The position numbers and the translations under genes were made by a program. Under the pieces are notes generated by a model. It worked only from the letters and a program-made list of their open reading frames with translations, made no database searches and was not told where the DNA came from. This document shows, in pieces, positions 11,004-22,929 of a DNA stretch of 64,000 nucleotides (within the stretch, counting starts at the first letter, position 1; each line of letters starts with the position of its first letter). This stretch comes from Ligustrum vulgare (lineage: Eukaryota > Streptophyta > Magnoliopsida > Lamiales > Oleaceae). The stretch is from NCBI GenBank assembly GCA_963555705.1, contig OY743190.1:11135501-11199500 (forward strand), given 5' to 3'.

Positions 11004-11677
11004 TATTGACCACAAAATTCGGCTGGACCTTGGACCAACACTTCTCAGCTCCTCCCTCTTGAATACGTGGATCTCCTGCGCACTGTGACAAACAATCAGT
11101 TTGCAAGGGGGGCCGAGGTGGCCCCCGTTTGCACTCCGATGCCAAAGTCAGTACTCATTTCAAGCGAATATATATTGGGTGCGGGAAATATAAGTGTGTA
11201 AAAGAGAGAAAATGGAGTGAGAGTAAAATATTTAATTAAGAGTATGATATTGCTCACCCCCTCCTGGGAGACCCGCCAGTTCTATTTATAGTTACATTCA
11301 GTTATTATTGTCATAACACGTGTTTGGCATTTACACGTGGCTTCTCCCCATCCGTTGGTCAGGTTAAGCATTTAGTTGGTCATAACCATTATAGTCTACT
11401 ATAGTGCCATGACTGCTATCACATCAACGGTAAAGGTGCTGTCCCATCAGATTGCAGTTTACCTACAAGTCCTGCGTTAGTAGCGTTTCTGCCTAACCTA
11501 GCTATCGGTCTCTGAGGTTTCCTCGGATAATACTGCTTAGGGATACAGTTCGGCCATAGAAGGAATGGGCCTCGGAATGCCTCGGCCAAGTGATAACCAC
11601 GTAGTTGGGGGCCTACTTAGGTGGTTGTTGGGTTCCACATGCGACACGTCACACGTAACTAAAAATGCAGTTGTAAC
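11004..11677 (-). repeat. 5' LTR of Tat element A
   Basis: Starts TATTGACCAC (one change from TGTTGACCAC) and ends GTAAC, with the final A of the family consensus missing. The TSD GGGCC follows at once. It pairs with 789-1466. Confidence 0.93.
11283..11290 (-). promoter_or_regulatory. TATA box in the 5' LTR of Tat element A
   Basis: TATAAATA on the minus strand, conserved at the same place in the other family LTRs (1071-1078 in A, 58346-58353 in C). It is correctly placed to drive leftward gag-pol transcription. Confidence 0.6.
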
Positions 11678-11683
11678 GGGCCT

Positions 11684-12446
11684 AAGGTTCCCTGCGAATT
11701 TTCAAATGTAAACAAAGAAACTGTGTAATATAGGTTGCTTTCTTAAAGTGACACACAATTAACGTGTCGAGGGAAAGGGAGAGATCTAATGTATCAATCA
11801 GTTCATATCGCAATCAATTTTTTTTTTTTAAACTGTGTATATTTAATTAATGCAGAAATTTCAAATCACACGTTCCGAGGCGGGTGTTGCTTCTAGGGGA
11901 TGAGTCTTTTGAACTTGAAGGAAACACACTCAGATTTTTTTGACATGTTGCAGTTTATTTATTTTTTTTATTATTATCATCAGAGTCAGAGTCAGACGCA
12001 AAATAGTGGAAAATATACGCAAAAACATTCAAATAAGTGTAGTAACATAATCATGTGAGATTCATCTCAGATCTAAGATAATATGGAACAATATGTCCTA
12101 CTTTTTTAGCTTTTTTCAACTGAGAAAATAAGGTTTCCTGTGGATTTTCAAATGTAAACAAAGAAATTGTGTAATACAGATTGCTTTCTTAAAGTGACAC
12201 ACAGTTAAAGTGTCGAGGGAAAGGGAGAGATCTGATGTGTCAATCAGTTCATATTACAATCAATTTTTTGTAAAAAAGCTGCGTATATTTAATTAATGCA
12301 GCAATTTCAAATCACACGTTCCGATGGGGGAGTTGCTTCTAGGAGAAGAGTCTTCTGAAGTTGAAGGAAATGCACTCAAATTTTTTTGACATGTTGCAAT
12401 TTATTTTCTTATTATTTTATTATTATTATTATCAGAGTCGGACGCA
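11684..12446. repeat. Direct repeat pair of about 317 bp (offset 446 bp)
   Basis: 11684-12000 and about 12130-12446 share long stretches, such as TTTTCAAATGTAAACAAAGAAA, GCTTTCTTAAAGTGACACAC and GGGAAAGGGAGAGATCT, ending in a TTATTAT run and CAGAGTCGGACGCA. A unique spacer of about 130 bp lies between them. No coding potential is seen and the origin is unknown. Confidence 0.8.
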
Positions 12447-12594
12447 GGTTGACCTTTGGGAGGGAAATTTTGGGGGGAAAAGAATACCACCAATTCTTCT
12501 TTAATATAGATATATAGAATATAGATAGATATAAATATAGATACATGTATGAGTCGGGATTAAATCCCGATTCTGTGATCTCATAAAAGCTGAA

Positions 12595-13689
12595 GGGTGG
12601 CTATATTGCCACCACAAAACTTAATTCTTACACCACATTTTTAAGTGATTTCTTAATTAACTAAAATAGATATAAAAGAATTTACAAAAATATCATTTTA
12701 TTTTTCTCTCACTAATTTTAAATACACCACAATATTTCAAATAAATTTATTTTATTTTATTTTTTATATTTATGGTGGCTATATTGCCACTACAAAATTT
12801 ATTTTTTACACCACAATTTAAAGTATTTTCTTTATTTATAAAAACAGACATAAATAAAATTACATACATATTCTTTTAATATTATCTCACTAAAAATAAT
12901 TTTTATATATATCACATCTTTCAAATATTCTCTTATCTTCTTTATGTTTATTTTTCTAAATCATCTTGTTTTTCTTGTTATTTTATATTTTTGCTTTTCA
13001 ATACCAAGTTAATTAGAATAAATGTTAATACAATAATTTCATATGAGTTTTCAAATAATATCATGCAAACATTAACATAAATTAAAGTTTAGGACTTTAA
13101 GTTAGTGAAAGATTTTTAATGTTCAAGGTTCCTTATATTTTGATGTCACCAAGGATTTTGGTTATTTAATTATATTTGATTTTCAATTAAATTTTATATT
13201 CGGTTTTCGAATTCTATGGTTTTTCAATTACATATATTTGCGTGTTCATACTGCATTCCACCTATCGTGTTTTCAGTTGCATCTAGTATTAAAAAAAAAT
13301 AGTGATTCCAATTGCATCTATTATTTAAAAAATAAATAAAAATTGTGTATCAAGTATTCAGAAGCCAACCACCTACTATGTTTATATGAAATTGAATATC
13401 TTATTGTTTCAATTATCCATCAAACATCAATTAAAAAATGTGTAACATGGAAATTTGAACCTAATTAATTGTAATTAAGGAAACAATGGGTGAAAATGAT
13501 GAGGAAAAAGGGGAGAAATATTGGGAATTTGGGATGATGAGTACACCACAATAACATTTTTTTTTTTTTTTAGGATTAGGAGTATTATTGTAAAATTGTT
13601 GTGGTGTATTTATTAAAAATATATTTTAATTGTGGTGTGATTATAATGTGGTGTATTAAATAAATTTTGTGGTGGTAATATAATTACAC
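12595..13689. mobile_element. Mutator-like non-autonomous element (MITE) in the PPR relic
   Basis: A perfect 9-bp TSD AAAGCTGAA (12586-12594 and 13690-13698) flanks about 1.1 kb. The ends are inverted: GGTGGCTATATTGCCACCAC at the left against a GTAATTATATTACCACCAC-like right end, followed on both sides by ACACCACAT. The left terminal block is repeated at about 12774. There is no transposase. The TSD sequence is PPR coding sequence, so the element inserted into the gene. Confidence 0.8.
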
Positions 13690-14352
13690 AAAGCTGAAAT
13701 ACTGGATATGTGTTGCCTTTCCTACATAAACCTGAGATCACATTTCTGTAGAATAGAAGACTCCTGTTTATTTCTCAAACTTTCTATAATTGAAAAGGCC
13801 TTTTGCACCATTCCCTCGTTGCATAGCACAGCAACGGCATTATATGTTCCCTCATTAGGACTACAGTGTCGATAAATCATTTGGTCAAGGCACTTAATCA
13901 CATCGTCTACCTTTCTCTGCTTGCAAAGACTTGCAAGAATCAGGTTATAGCTAGCAGCAATGATTTTGAATTGTCCATCTATGTATAGACCATCCAATAC
14001 CTCGAGTGCTTGATCTGTTCGCCCGTGAAACACGAGGGAATCGATCAATTTACATGTGACTATAGATGGCTCGCTTTTATCTCTAACCATCTCCCCAAGA
14101 AGTTCATTTGCCTCCTCCCAACGCCCATTATAGCACAAGCTCCTCAACAATATATTGTTGCTTACAACATTAGGATTAAATCCCTTAAATGGTAAATCTC
14201 TGAAAAGTTGTATTGCCTCGTCAATTCTAACTTCATTGCACAATTCATTCAGTATAACATTGTAACTAATCAAATTAGGATTTCCAACCGTAGCATGTCA
14301 TCCAGCAATCTCCTTGAGCAAGATCAAGTAAGTAAATTCATTTGGGACTGGC

Positions 14353-14874
14353 TGTTAGGAAAGGCGTGGATCGCGTTGGTCAACAAGTATAGTGGAATTG
14401 AGAAAATGCGGTTAAAATGGAACACAAGTATTTACGTGGTTCACCAATAATGGCTACGTCCACGGGCAAGTATAGGAGGATTTCACTATAGTAGGAGAAT
14501 TACAACAACCTTCTCTCTAAATACAAGGAGATAACAATATTTAACCTCTCTTGTAATAGGAGAAAACAAGGTAGGAAAATACTTAGGAGAAAACAATTTA
14601 TTTCTCTCTAATTTTCTCTCTACTCACAAATGTTTCTCTCTACTATTTTCACTCTCTATTTTCCTCTCTACTTGGTGCATTTTTCATTGAGGTTTTGCCC
14701 TCTATTTATAGGGAAAGTTTGGACAAAAAATCAACAATGGATGGAAGAAAAATAGGTGTGAACATAGATTAGATTGTAGGCTAATGGTGGCTTACCAAAT
14801 AGGTGTGAACATAGACTAAATTGTTGGCTAATGGTGGCTTACCAAATTCAACAAAAATGTCTTTATTTTCCACA
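14353..14874 (-). repeat. 3' LTR of the copia element
   Basis: TGTTAGGAAAGG ... TTTTCCACA. It matches the right LTR almost perfectly. TATAAATA lies on the minus strand at 14703-14710. Confidence 0.96.
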
Positions 14875-14886
14875 TTTCTCCCACTT
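14875..14886 (-). other. Polypurine tract of the copia element
   Basis: On the minus strand AAGTGGGAGAAA immediately precedes the 3' LTR. Confidence 0.8.
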
Positions 14887-14942
14887 AAAGTCACTTTTGT
14901 TGTAACATGCCATCCTTCCCACACTTGCCATTCTCATGCTGC

Positions 14943-17900
14943 TTATGCTTCTGCTAGGCCGATAGAGGATCGGCTCCATGTGAACTTATCAGTGTTGATC
15001 GGCTTTGTGAACATATCCGCTAGGTTGTCCTCCGTATGAATCTTCTGGATATCCACACTTCCTTCTTCCACCTTCTCTCGTACAAAGTGATATTGTACTC
15101 TAATATGTTTCGTCCTTGGATGAAATGCTGGATTCTTTGCTAAGTGCAAAGCACTCTGACTATCACAAAATAGAGAAATCTTCTCTTGTTTGTGTCCGAG
15201 TTCTTCCATTAACATTTGCAACCATATTGCCTCTTTGCTAGCTTGTGTAGCCGCCACATATTCTGCTTCCGTCGTAGAAGTAGCCACGATAGACTGCAGT
15301 TTTGAACCCCAGCTTACAGCTCATCCAGCAAGAGTAAACACATATCCAGTGGTGGACTTGCTTTTATCAGGATCACCTGCATAATCTGAATCTACATAGC
15401 CTCTAACATTAAATTCTGATCCTCCATAGCATAATGCAACATTTGAGGTACCCTTGACATATCTTAGGATCCTCTTCACCATATTCCAATGCTCTCTACC
15501 AGGATTTGCCATATATCGGCTGACCGCTCCCACTGCTTGTGCAATGTCTGGTCTTGTACAAATCATAGCAAACATTAGGCTACCCACTGCTGATGCATAC
15601 GGTACTCGAGACATCTCCATCCTCTCCGCTTCACTGCTAGGACTCATACTTGAGGATAACTTGAAATTAATAAGAAGAGGGGTAGAAATTGGCTTACAAT
15701 CTTGCATATTGAAGCGTTGCAAGATTTTCTTCAAGTAGTTCTTCTGACTAAGCCAAATCTTCCTATTATTTCTGTCTCGGTGAATTTACATCCCTAGAAT
15801 CTTGTTTGCGGTTCCCAAGTCCTTCATTTCAAACTCCCTAGCCAACTGTGCCTTCAAATCTTTAAGACAATCTTTGTTGGGGCCTGCTACCAACATGTCG
15901 TCAACATACAACAGCAAGATAATGAAATTACCATCACCAAATCTCTTGCAATAAGCACAAGGATCTGCACTAAGTCTGTTGTATCCAAGGCTCATGATGA
16001 AGGAATCAAATCTCTTATACCAACACCTCGGCGCCTGTTTGAGGTCGTATAGAGATTTGTTCAACCTGCAAACCAAGTTCTCTTTTCCTTTTTCTTCAAA
16101 ACCTTCTGGTTGGAGCATATAAATTTCTTCTTCAAGCTCACCATGAAGAAATGCAGTTTTCACATCTAACTGCTCCAGGTGCAAGTCTAATGTAGCACAC
16201 ATCGCCAATAATACTCGAACTGTCGTGAGTCGAACAACAGGAGAGAATATTTCGTTGAAGTCAATGCCTTCTTTCTGAGCATATCCCTTTACCACCAGTC
16301 TAGCACGATACCGCTCCACTTGGTCATTTCCATCACGTTTAATCTTGTAGACCCATTTATTTCCAATGGCTTTCCTTCCTTGTGGTAGCGAAATAAGATC
16401 CCATGTCTTGTTTTTATGAAGAGCCTCAATTTCTTCCTGCATAGCTTCCATCCACTGCGAAACTTCTTGACTATTTAAAGCCTCATGGAAAGTTGATGGC
16501 TCTCCATCCTCCGTCAGTAGACAGTATGCAACATTGCTCTCCATAATGTACTCAGAGTGCCAAGCTGGTTCTCTCCTCTCCCGAGTTGATCGTCTGATTT
16601 CAGGAACTGTAAACTCAGCTTGTTCTCCTTCTTCATGCTCCGGTGCTGCTTCAGAAGAATCTCGGACTTCTCGTTCTTCTCTATTTTCAACTTCAACTTC
16701 AATCGTCGTAGTTTCTGGCTCTTTTAAAGTGCTATCATTTTCTTGTACCTTGCCTTCCGTGAATATCACGTCTCTGCTGATTATCACCTTGTGGGCAGTG
16801 GGATCCCACAGGCGGTACCCCTTGATTCCATCAGCATACCCCAAGAAAATGCATTTTCTGGATTTTGAATCCAGCTTTGATGTTTCCTGGGCATTGTACA
16901 TAACGTACACAGGACTTCCAAAGACATGTAAGTGAGAATAATCAACTGGCTTCCCTGACCACATCTCCATTGGCGTCTTCAGATCAATCGCGGTTGATGG
17001 TGACCGGTTGATCACATAACAGGCGGTTTTGACTGCTTCATCCCAAAATGATTTAGCTAACCCCGCAGTTCTCAACATTGCTCTCGTTCTTTCTAACAAT
17101 GTTCTGTTCATCCGCTCTGCCACTCCATTTTGTTGTGGAGTATATGCCGTCGTGAAATGTCTTTTAATACCTTCTTGTTGACAAAAAATATTAAATTCAT
17201 TACCAGTATATTCTCCTCCATTGTCCGTCCTCAAACACTTGATCTTCTTCTTAGATTCAAGTTCTACCCGCGCTTTGTAGATTTTGAAGACTTCGAACAC
17301 ATCAGCCTTCTTCTTGATTGGATACACCCAACATCTCCTGGAGTAATCATCAATAAATGATACAAAATATTTTGCACCTCCTAGGGACATAACCGGTGCT
17401 TGCCAAACATCAGAATGAACCAATTCCAAGATAGCTTTACTTCTAGTAGTAGAAGTGCCAAACTTCAATCTGTGCTGCTTACTAGTGACACAATGCTCAC
17501 AAAAGGGTAATGATACCTTTTTGAGCCCTGGAAGAAGATCTTGTTCAGAGAGAATTTTCAAACCACGTTCAGACATGTGGCCAAGTTTGCGGTGCCACAT
17601 CATTGTTAATTCTTCTTCTGAACCTGCTGATGCAACAGATGCTTCTCCTTCTTGTAGAGTATTTCCTTTAAGCATGTACAGATTTGCAACTATCTTTTCT
17701 GCTTTCATCACTACAAGCGCGCCTTTGACTATTTTCATAGTCCCATCTTGAACATGAGTTTTGCACCCAATGCTATCTAGTTGTCCCAAAGACAATAGAT
17801 TTTTCTTCAAGCCCTTTACGTGCCGAACCTCCTTGATAGTGCAAATTGTACCATCATACATTTTTAATTTGATAGTACCAATACCAACGATCTCCAAAGC

Positions 17901-18881
17901 ATGATCATTTCCCATAAACACTGAACCTCCCGAGATGTGTTCATATTGATGGAACCATTCTCTCCTTGGTGTCATGTGCCATGTCGCTCCTGAATCGATG
18001 AGCCAGACATCGGTGAAATGCTTTCTGCCTTCAACAACAGTCGTTGCCTCGCTGTATAAAATTTCGCCATCATATGAGGTGCTTGCTACACAACCCTGAG
18101 CTTTTGGTATCTCATGTGCCTTCCCTTTGGCTTCTTCATTCCTCTTAAGACTCCAACAATCCCTTTTTAAGTGCCCTTTCTTGCCACAGTAATGACACTT
18201 GGCATTCTTCTTACTTCTGGATTTAGATCTACCTTGGGTATGACTCCCACTGGGGCCACGTTCCGTTGATCTCCCTCTCATCATCGTCAAAGCTTCCGCC
18301 TGCTGTGAACTAGATAGTCTGTCCTCCTTGTTCTTGCGCCGACTTTCCTCTTCAAGAACCGCAGCTGCAATATCATCGAAGACTAGATCTTCTATGTTGT
18401 TAGTTAAGTTGATGATGAGTTGATCATACGAATCTGGTAGACTTTGAAGTAGAATTTCAGCACGTTCGCCTGCCTCTATTTTATGGCCCATTGATGTGAG
18501 CTGTGAAAATAGAGTGTTGAGGGTGTTGATGTGGTCTGTCACTGTAGTTGACTCCATCATCCGAAGGGTGTAAAGCCGTCTCTTTAAGAAAATTTTGTTG
18601 TGCAATGATTTGGCCTCGTATAGCTTCGTTAGGGTGTCCCATATTTCAATTGCTGTTTTCCTTTCCGCCACACTTGACAATACTCCATCAGCTAGTGCTA
18701 AGTGCAGATTAGCAATTGTATTGCTATCCATCTCGTTCCACTTGCCATCGTCAGTGATATCCGCGGGTCTCTCTCCAATTGCCGCCAAACAGTTATCTTT
18801 TCTCAAAACTGCTTTTATTCTCATTTTCCATAACGAGAAATTGTTCCCATTGAACTTTTCAACCTCATACTTTGCTGCCAT
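14943..18881 (-). pseudogene. Copia Gag-Pol polyprotein with two in-frame stops
   Basis: One reading frame of 1,313 codons from ATG 18881 to the stop at 14943. Gag comes first (KFNGNNFSLWKMRIKAVL near the N-terminus), then a CCHC knuckle CHYCGKKGHLKRDC at about 229-242, protease LIDSGATWHM at about 294-303, integrase (HRKLGHMS, CEHC, LVHSDVW, TDNGGEYTG, QQNGVAERMNRT), RT (YVDDMLVAG near 990) and RNase H (DSDYAGDPDKS; STTEAEYVAA). A TAA at 15786-15788 follows KILGM, and a TGA at 15321-15323 follows TLAG. Both are single-codon breaks with the frame open on each side. Upstream of the first stop the product is 1,031 residues and lacks the end of RT. Confidence 0.95.
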
Positions 18882-19025
18882 TTTTGTTCACGACTTGGTA
18901 ATAATACCGAGTGATAGTGAACACCGACCCTACGCAAAACAATCTCAAGAAATCTTTTCTGATGTGGAAGATCAGTCAAGGCTGCAACCACAGAGCATAC
19001 TAAGAATTTCAAAAGATGTAACCAG

Positions 19026-19037
19026 GCTCTGATACCA
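19026..19037 (-). other. Primer-binding site of the copia element
   Basis: TGGTATCAGAGC on the minus strand, 2 nt inside the 5' LTR. This is complementary to the 3' end of plant initiator tRNA-Met. Confidence 0.92.
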
Positions 19038-19039
19038 CT

Positions 19040-19561
19040 TGTTAGGAAAGACGTGGATCGCGTTGGTCAACAAGTATAGTGGAATTGAGAAAATGCGGTT
19101 AAAATGGAACACAAGTATTTACGTGGTTCACCAATAATGGCTACGTCCACGGGCAAGTATAGGAGGATTTCACTATAGTAGGAGAATTACAACAACCTTC
19201 TCTCTAAATACAAGGAGATAACAATATTTAACCTCTCTTGTAATAGGAGAAAACAAGGTAGGAAAATACTTAGGAGAAAACAATTTATTTCTCTCTAATT
19301 TTCTCTCTACTCACAAATGTTTCTCTCTACTATTTTCACTCTCTATTTTCCTCTCTACTTGGTGCATTTTTCATTGAGGTTTTGCCCTCTATTTATAGGG
19401 AAAGTTTGGACAAAAAATCAACAATGGATGGAAGAAAAATAGGTGTGAACATAGATTAGATTGTAGGCTAATGGTGGCTTACCAAATAGGTGTGAACATA
19501 GACTAAATTGTTGGCTAATGATGGCTTACCAAATTCAACAAAAATGTCTTTATTTTCCACA
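19040..19561 (-). repeat. 5' LTR of the copia element
   Basis: TGTTAGGAAAGA ... TTTTCCACA, 522 bp, the same length as its partner. It carries the element promoter for leftward transcription. Confidence 0.96.
19390..19397 (-). promoter_or_regulatory. TATA box of the copia LTR
   Basis: TATAAATA on the minus strand in CCCTATAAATAGAGGG context, at the same offset as in the other LTR. Confidence 0.65.
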
Positions 19562-20252
19562 CTGGCCCCCTTTGCATTAATCTCTCTACATATTGCAGGT
19601 TCTGAGTCAAGTTTCCACGCATACATAGCCCTTTAACAAGAGAATTGTAAGTCATGGTATGGGTTGGATACCCACATTCCTTCAATTTTTCGACTAGTTG
19701 TATCGCATGGCCTACATTTCCTCTCTTGTACAAATTATTCACCAAGAAAGTGTAGGAAGCTGCATTGGGGATAGTACCCGACCGGACCATCATCTCCATC
19801 ACACTAGTAGCTTTTCTAAGCTTATTTGACTTGCTACGATCATACAATAACTGAGTGGCATTGGCTACATGATGCTTGTAACCCTTCCTTACCATATACT
19901 CCAAAGTCCAAATACAGAAATGCATCATTTAGCTTAATGTCCCTGGTTCTTGGGTCATTCCTACCAGACCTCCAATTGGGCAGGGTGAGGACACTGTCCA
20001 TTGGAGCACTGGTCAGGTGGGTCGAGGACCAAAGTTTAGGAAAACCATTATTGAAGGGTAAAGATTTGACTTTTGGTGTATGGTCAAGGAATCAATGGGG
20101 TTTTCTTTCATGTTCAGATGATGGTTTTGTCATAGGAGACACTGTATGTAAGAGAATCTCCATGAATTCAAGAAAATTTATGATTTCCTAAACATGGAGT
20201 ATCATAAGAACGAAACTCAAAGACCAAGATTCTGGGTTAATTCTGAATCTAA

Positions 20253-20745
20253 GGGTGCGTTTGGAAGGCAGGAATTCCATAGAAAAGCAACATTTTTCAG
20301 CCATTTTTTCCAACTTACAATGTTTGATTTGCAACAATTTTCAGGTAATTTGACGTTCAACCGCTCAAATTCTATCTTTTTAAGGAAATCATTATCCCTG
20401 TTAGGTAGGAGGTTTTATTTTTTAGGTAAAATCTCGTACCATTTGATCTTTTTTATTATTGTTAATTGACTTATTTTTTTTCAAAAATTAGCATTATTAT
20501 TATTAAGTACAAATGTTTTAAAAAATGATTTTTTAAAAAAAATAAATTAAAATAGCCATGTTTTACTTTATTTGTCATGAAAAATAATATCAATCAAATA
20601 ATAAAAGTTAAAAAAAAAAATTTCACTTTTTTCACCTAGAAAATTAAATAGATCAAACACATTAAACTTTCAATTTCTAGGAATTCAATTCCCAGAAATT
20701 CATTTTCTTTTCAACCAAATTTTACTCTCGGTACCAAAAACAACC
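20253..20745. mobile_element. Tourist-like MITE
   Basis: TAA on both sides (20250-20252 and 20746-20748). The left end GGGTGCGTTTGGAAGGCAGG faces the right end GGTTGTTTTTGGTACC (minus strand). The inner block TTATTATTAAGTACAAATGT is shared with the copies at 30377-30890 and 39557-40075, defining one family. Confidence 0.7.
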
Positions 20746-20771
20746 TAATTGATAAGTGGATCGATAATAAC

Positions 20772-22163
20772 TAGGGGTATTTTTCGGACGGAATGGATCG
20801 GAAACGAATGTTCCAATTTTCGTTCCAAAAAATTTTGAAATCAAAATATCGTTTCAAATTCCGTTCCAAAATTTTCGGAATACCCAACCTTCGTTCCAAA
20901 CTGAAATTCGGAAAATTTCGAAAAGTTCCAATATTTAATATTTTACCAAGATTTATAATAATTTTAAGCATATAGAAAAAAAATTCGAGGAATAGAATGT
21001 CAGAAAATTGAAATTAAATGAGTCTAAAATTTCAACTAGTAAAAAACTATAATTAAAGTTATAAATCACAAAAGATAACAAAATAACATCTATAAATATA
21101 TTTAACAAAAAATTTCCATTATGATTCAATAAAATCGAAGTCAACGAGGATAATAATTCTACAATTCTTGCTATTTTTTTTATTTTTTTTACTAAGTAAA
21201 GTGCTACCTGTTGATCACAAAATCCGCCTGGACCAACACGTCTCAGCTCCTCCCTTTTGAACACGTGGATCTCCTGCGCACAATGAGAAACAACCAATTT
21301 GCAAAGAGGGTCGAGTTGGCTCCCGTTTGTACTCCGATGTCAAAGTCAGTACTCATTTCAAGTGAATATATATTGGGTGCGGGAAATGTAAATGTGTAAA
21401 AGAGAGAAAAGGGAGTGAGATTAAAAATATTTAGTTCAGAGTATGTGATTGCTAACCCCCAATTTTGTGGAAGGAGTGTCTTATTTATAAGGAAAGTTAT
21501 GGTTTTGGATGACGACACGTGGTGGACTTTATACGTGTATTTATCCTAGCTGTTGGAGAGGAGGATCTTACTTTACGGTGGTAATCATTGCTACGTTTGG
21601 TAGGGGATGGACACTTGTCACTTTTTTATAAAGGCAATGTCACGTCTCTGAGGCCATCCATTGTCCCATCGCTCGTCCGAGGCGTTTCCCTAACGCACCT
21701 CGACTAGACATAAATCAGTTCAGCTAAAGAGGTTCATGTGCTGTTCCACCTCGACAGTTGACTCAAGGAGTTATCCTAAGCTTCAATCAAGGGCCAAGAC
21801 CTATTGGGTCTCTATTGGGCTCTCGCTGGTGATCCATTGTCCTCCTTTTTTGGCGTGGTCTCAACACCACCAGTCAATTATATGTTACATATCTTATTAA
21901 TAATATTTTAATATTATTAATTGTAATTAAAACACAAAAAAATTGGAATTTATTAGGAAAAAATCGGAATTTTCGGATCGGAATATGTTCGGAATCTTTT
22001 GGATCGGAATTTTGGAAATTTCGGAATTTTTAAACTCGTTTCAATTCCAATCCAATTTTTTCGGAAAACTTCAGATTTCGGAAGTTTCGGAATCAGATTT
22101 TTTTGGAAAAACTCGGAACGGAATTGGATGGAATCAAATTTTTCGATCCAACTTGCAGCCTTA
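20772..22163. mobile_element. hAT-like non-autonomous element carrying a solo LTR
   Basis: An exact 8-bp TSD ATAATAAC (20764-20771 and 22164-22171). The interior is rich in TTCGGAAT/ATTCCGAA-type inverted sequence on both arms. No transposase is seen. A solo Tat LTR (21209-21866) sits inside, so the hAT-like element is older than that insertion. Confidence 0.8.
21209..21866. mobile_element. Solo LTR of the Tat family
   Basis: Starts TGTTGATCACAAAATC and ends TCTCAACA, homologous to the LTRs of elements A-C. The flanks CTACC (21204-21208) and CCACC (21867-21871) are a one-mismatch 5-bp TSD. With no internal sequence, it reflects LTR-LTR recombination. Confidence 0.88.
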
Positions 22164-22171
22164 ATAATAAC

Positions 22172-22923
22172 GATTGCCTTTTCATCATTAAATGTATAAT
22201 TTCATTTTTTCTTTAATTCTTTTCAAAACTTGGCACTTCTTCCGCCAGTCGTGTCCACATCTCTCCGTGTTATCCAGAAGTGTATGGAATAGCAATTCTG
22301 ATATGCTACGTTGGAGCTGGTTTTCGTAATGCGATTTCACCATTGTGTTTAGAGTTGTTATATCCTCTGAAATAACAAATCCATTTTTTTTTTTTTTTGT
22401 GTGCCCAAGAAATAGATTGGTTGTATCGTTGGGGGCGATGTAGATTAAATATACCATGTGGAAAAAAAATAAAAATCGGATGATCGTAGCAAGTCTACAC
22501 TTGTAATATTTATCCTATCGATCAACTTTAATAAAAAATAAAAAATAAAAAAAATCATAAAATTACTGAATTTATCAAATTGTTATCCTAATACCTCCAA
22601 TGTAGCCCCCCACCCCCGGGTTGGGTCACAACGGTGGGCCCGTGTCCGTGACCAATATACTCGTCACGGGTATCAAAAATGATATGTACTTTCCTTACTT
22701 ATGATCTCTAAACAATCCATTATGATTTTTGTGAGGTTGCTATTTTTCACAAGATTCGATTATTTTATTATTTTGATTTCTGCCTATTGAAGTGGCCATA
22801 CGCCGGCGTGTGCGTATGTTTCATACTGAGATTATTAAACCATATATTTTGAAATCCGAACTATGCAAATCGCAATTTTAACAACCTTGTGTAAATGTTC
22901 TTGTGGAGTGGCTACAACAAGAT
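22172..22923. other. Intergenic sequence downstream of PAT1
   Basis: Contains a C-rich run at about 22603-22620 and A/T runs. No coding, RNA or clean terminal-repeat signal was recognised. Confidence 0.5.
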
Positions 22924-22929
22924 TTTATT
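22924..22929 (-). terminator. Candidate poly(A) signal of PAT1
   Basis: AATAAA on the minus strand, about 420 nt beyond the PAT1 stop. It is a plausible 3'-end signal, though transcript data are needed to choose between alternatives. Confidence 0.35.

Larger units (their letters stand above)
789..11677 (-). mobile_element. Tat-lineage Ty3/gypsy retrotransposon, element A (complete but decayed)
   Basis: A full LTR retrotransposon of about 10.9 kb, flanked by a perfect 5-bp target-site duplication GGGCC (784-788 and 11678-11682). The sense strand is minus: 5' LTR 11004-11677, PBS 10983-11000, gag, protease, RT, RNase H, a second (archaeal-type) RNase H, integrase, then an antisense gene on the plus strand, the polypurine tract and 3' LTR 789-1466. 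The second RNase H and the antisense extra gene are features known in the Tat lineage. Gag-pol carries many stops and frameshifts, so it is not autonomous now. The LTRs look about 93-95% identical by eye, indicating an old insertion. Confidence 0.93.
14353..19561 (-). mobile_element. Ty1/copia retrotransposon (Tork/Tnt1-like), nearly intact
   Basis: A 5.2-kb element with 522-bp LTRs (14353-14874 and 19040-19561), exact TSD CTGGC (14348-14352 and 19562-19566), initiator-Met PBS and polypurine tract, inserted in the PPR relic. By eye the LTRs differ at only about two sites (e.g. AAGGCGTGG/AAGACGTGG, AATGGTGG/AATGATGG), so the insertion is recent. The polyprotein frame is uninterrupted apart from two nonsense codons. 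Confidence 0.96.
12545..20163 (-). pseudogene. Pentatricopeptide-repeat (PPR) gene relic split by two transposons
   Basis: PPR proteins bind organelle RNA through arrays of 35-residue helical repeats. The ATG at 20163 (MEILLHTVSP) starts a plausible N-terminus with one in-frame TGA near 20095. Repeat residues follow after a frameshift near 19920 (SYTFLVNNLYKRGNV; TMTYNSLVKGLCMRGNL). A copia element (14353-19561) cuts the gene. Coding homology resumes at 14352 with a small deletion and frameshift near 14290, then SYNVILNELCNEVRIDEAI and further repeats to 13722. In another frame it continues to 13690, where a Mutator-like MITE sits. Beyond it ESGFNPDSYMY marks a last repeat near 12545. It lies just downstream of PAT1 on the same strand. 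Dead gene. Confidence 0.85.

Noticed and set aside
22188..22457. 89-codon minus-strand frame between hAT element and PAT1
   Set aside because: Contains a Lys homopolymer from a T run. No recognised domain, no supporting signals.
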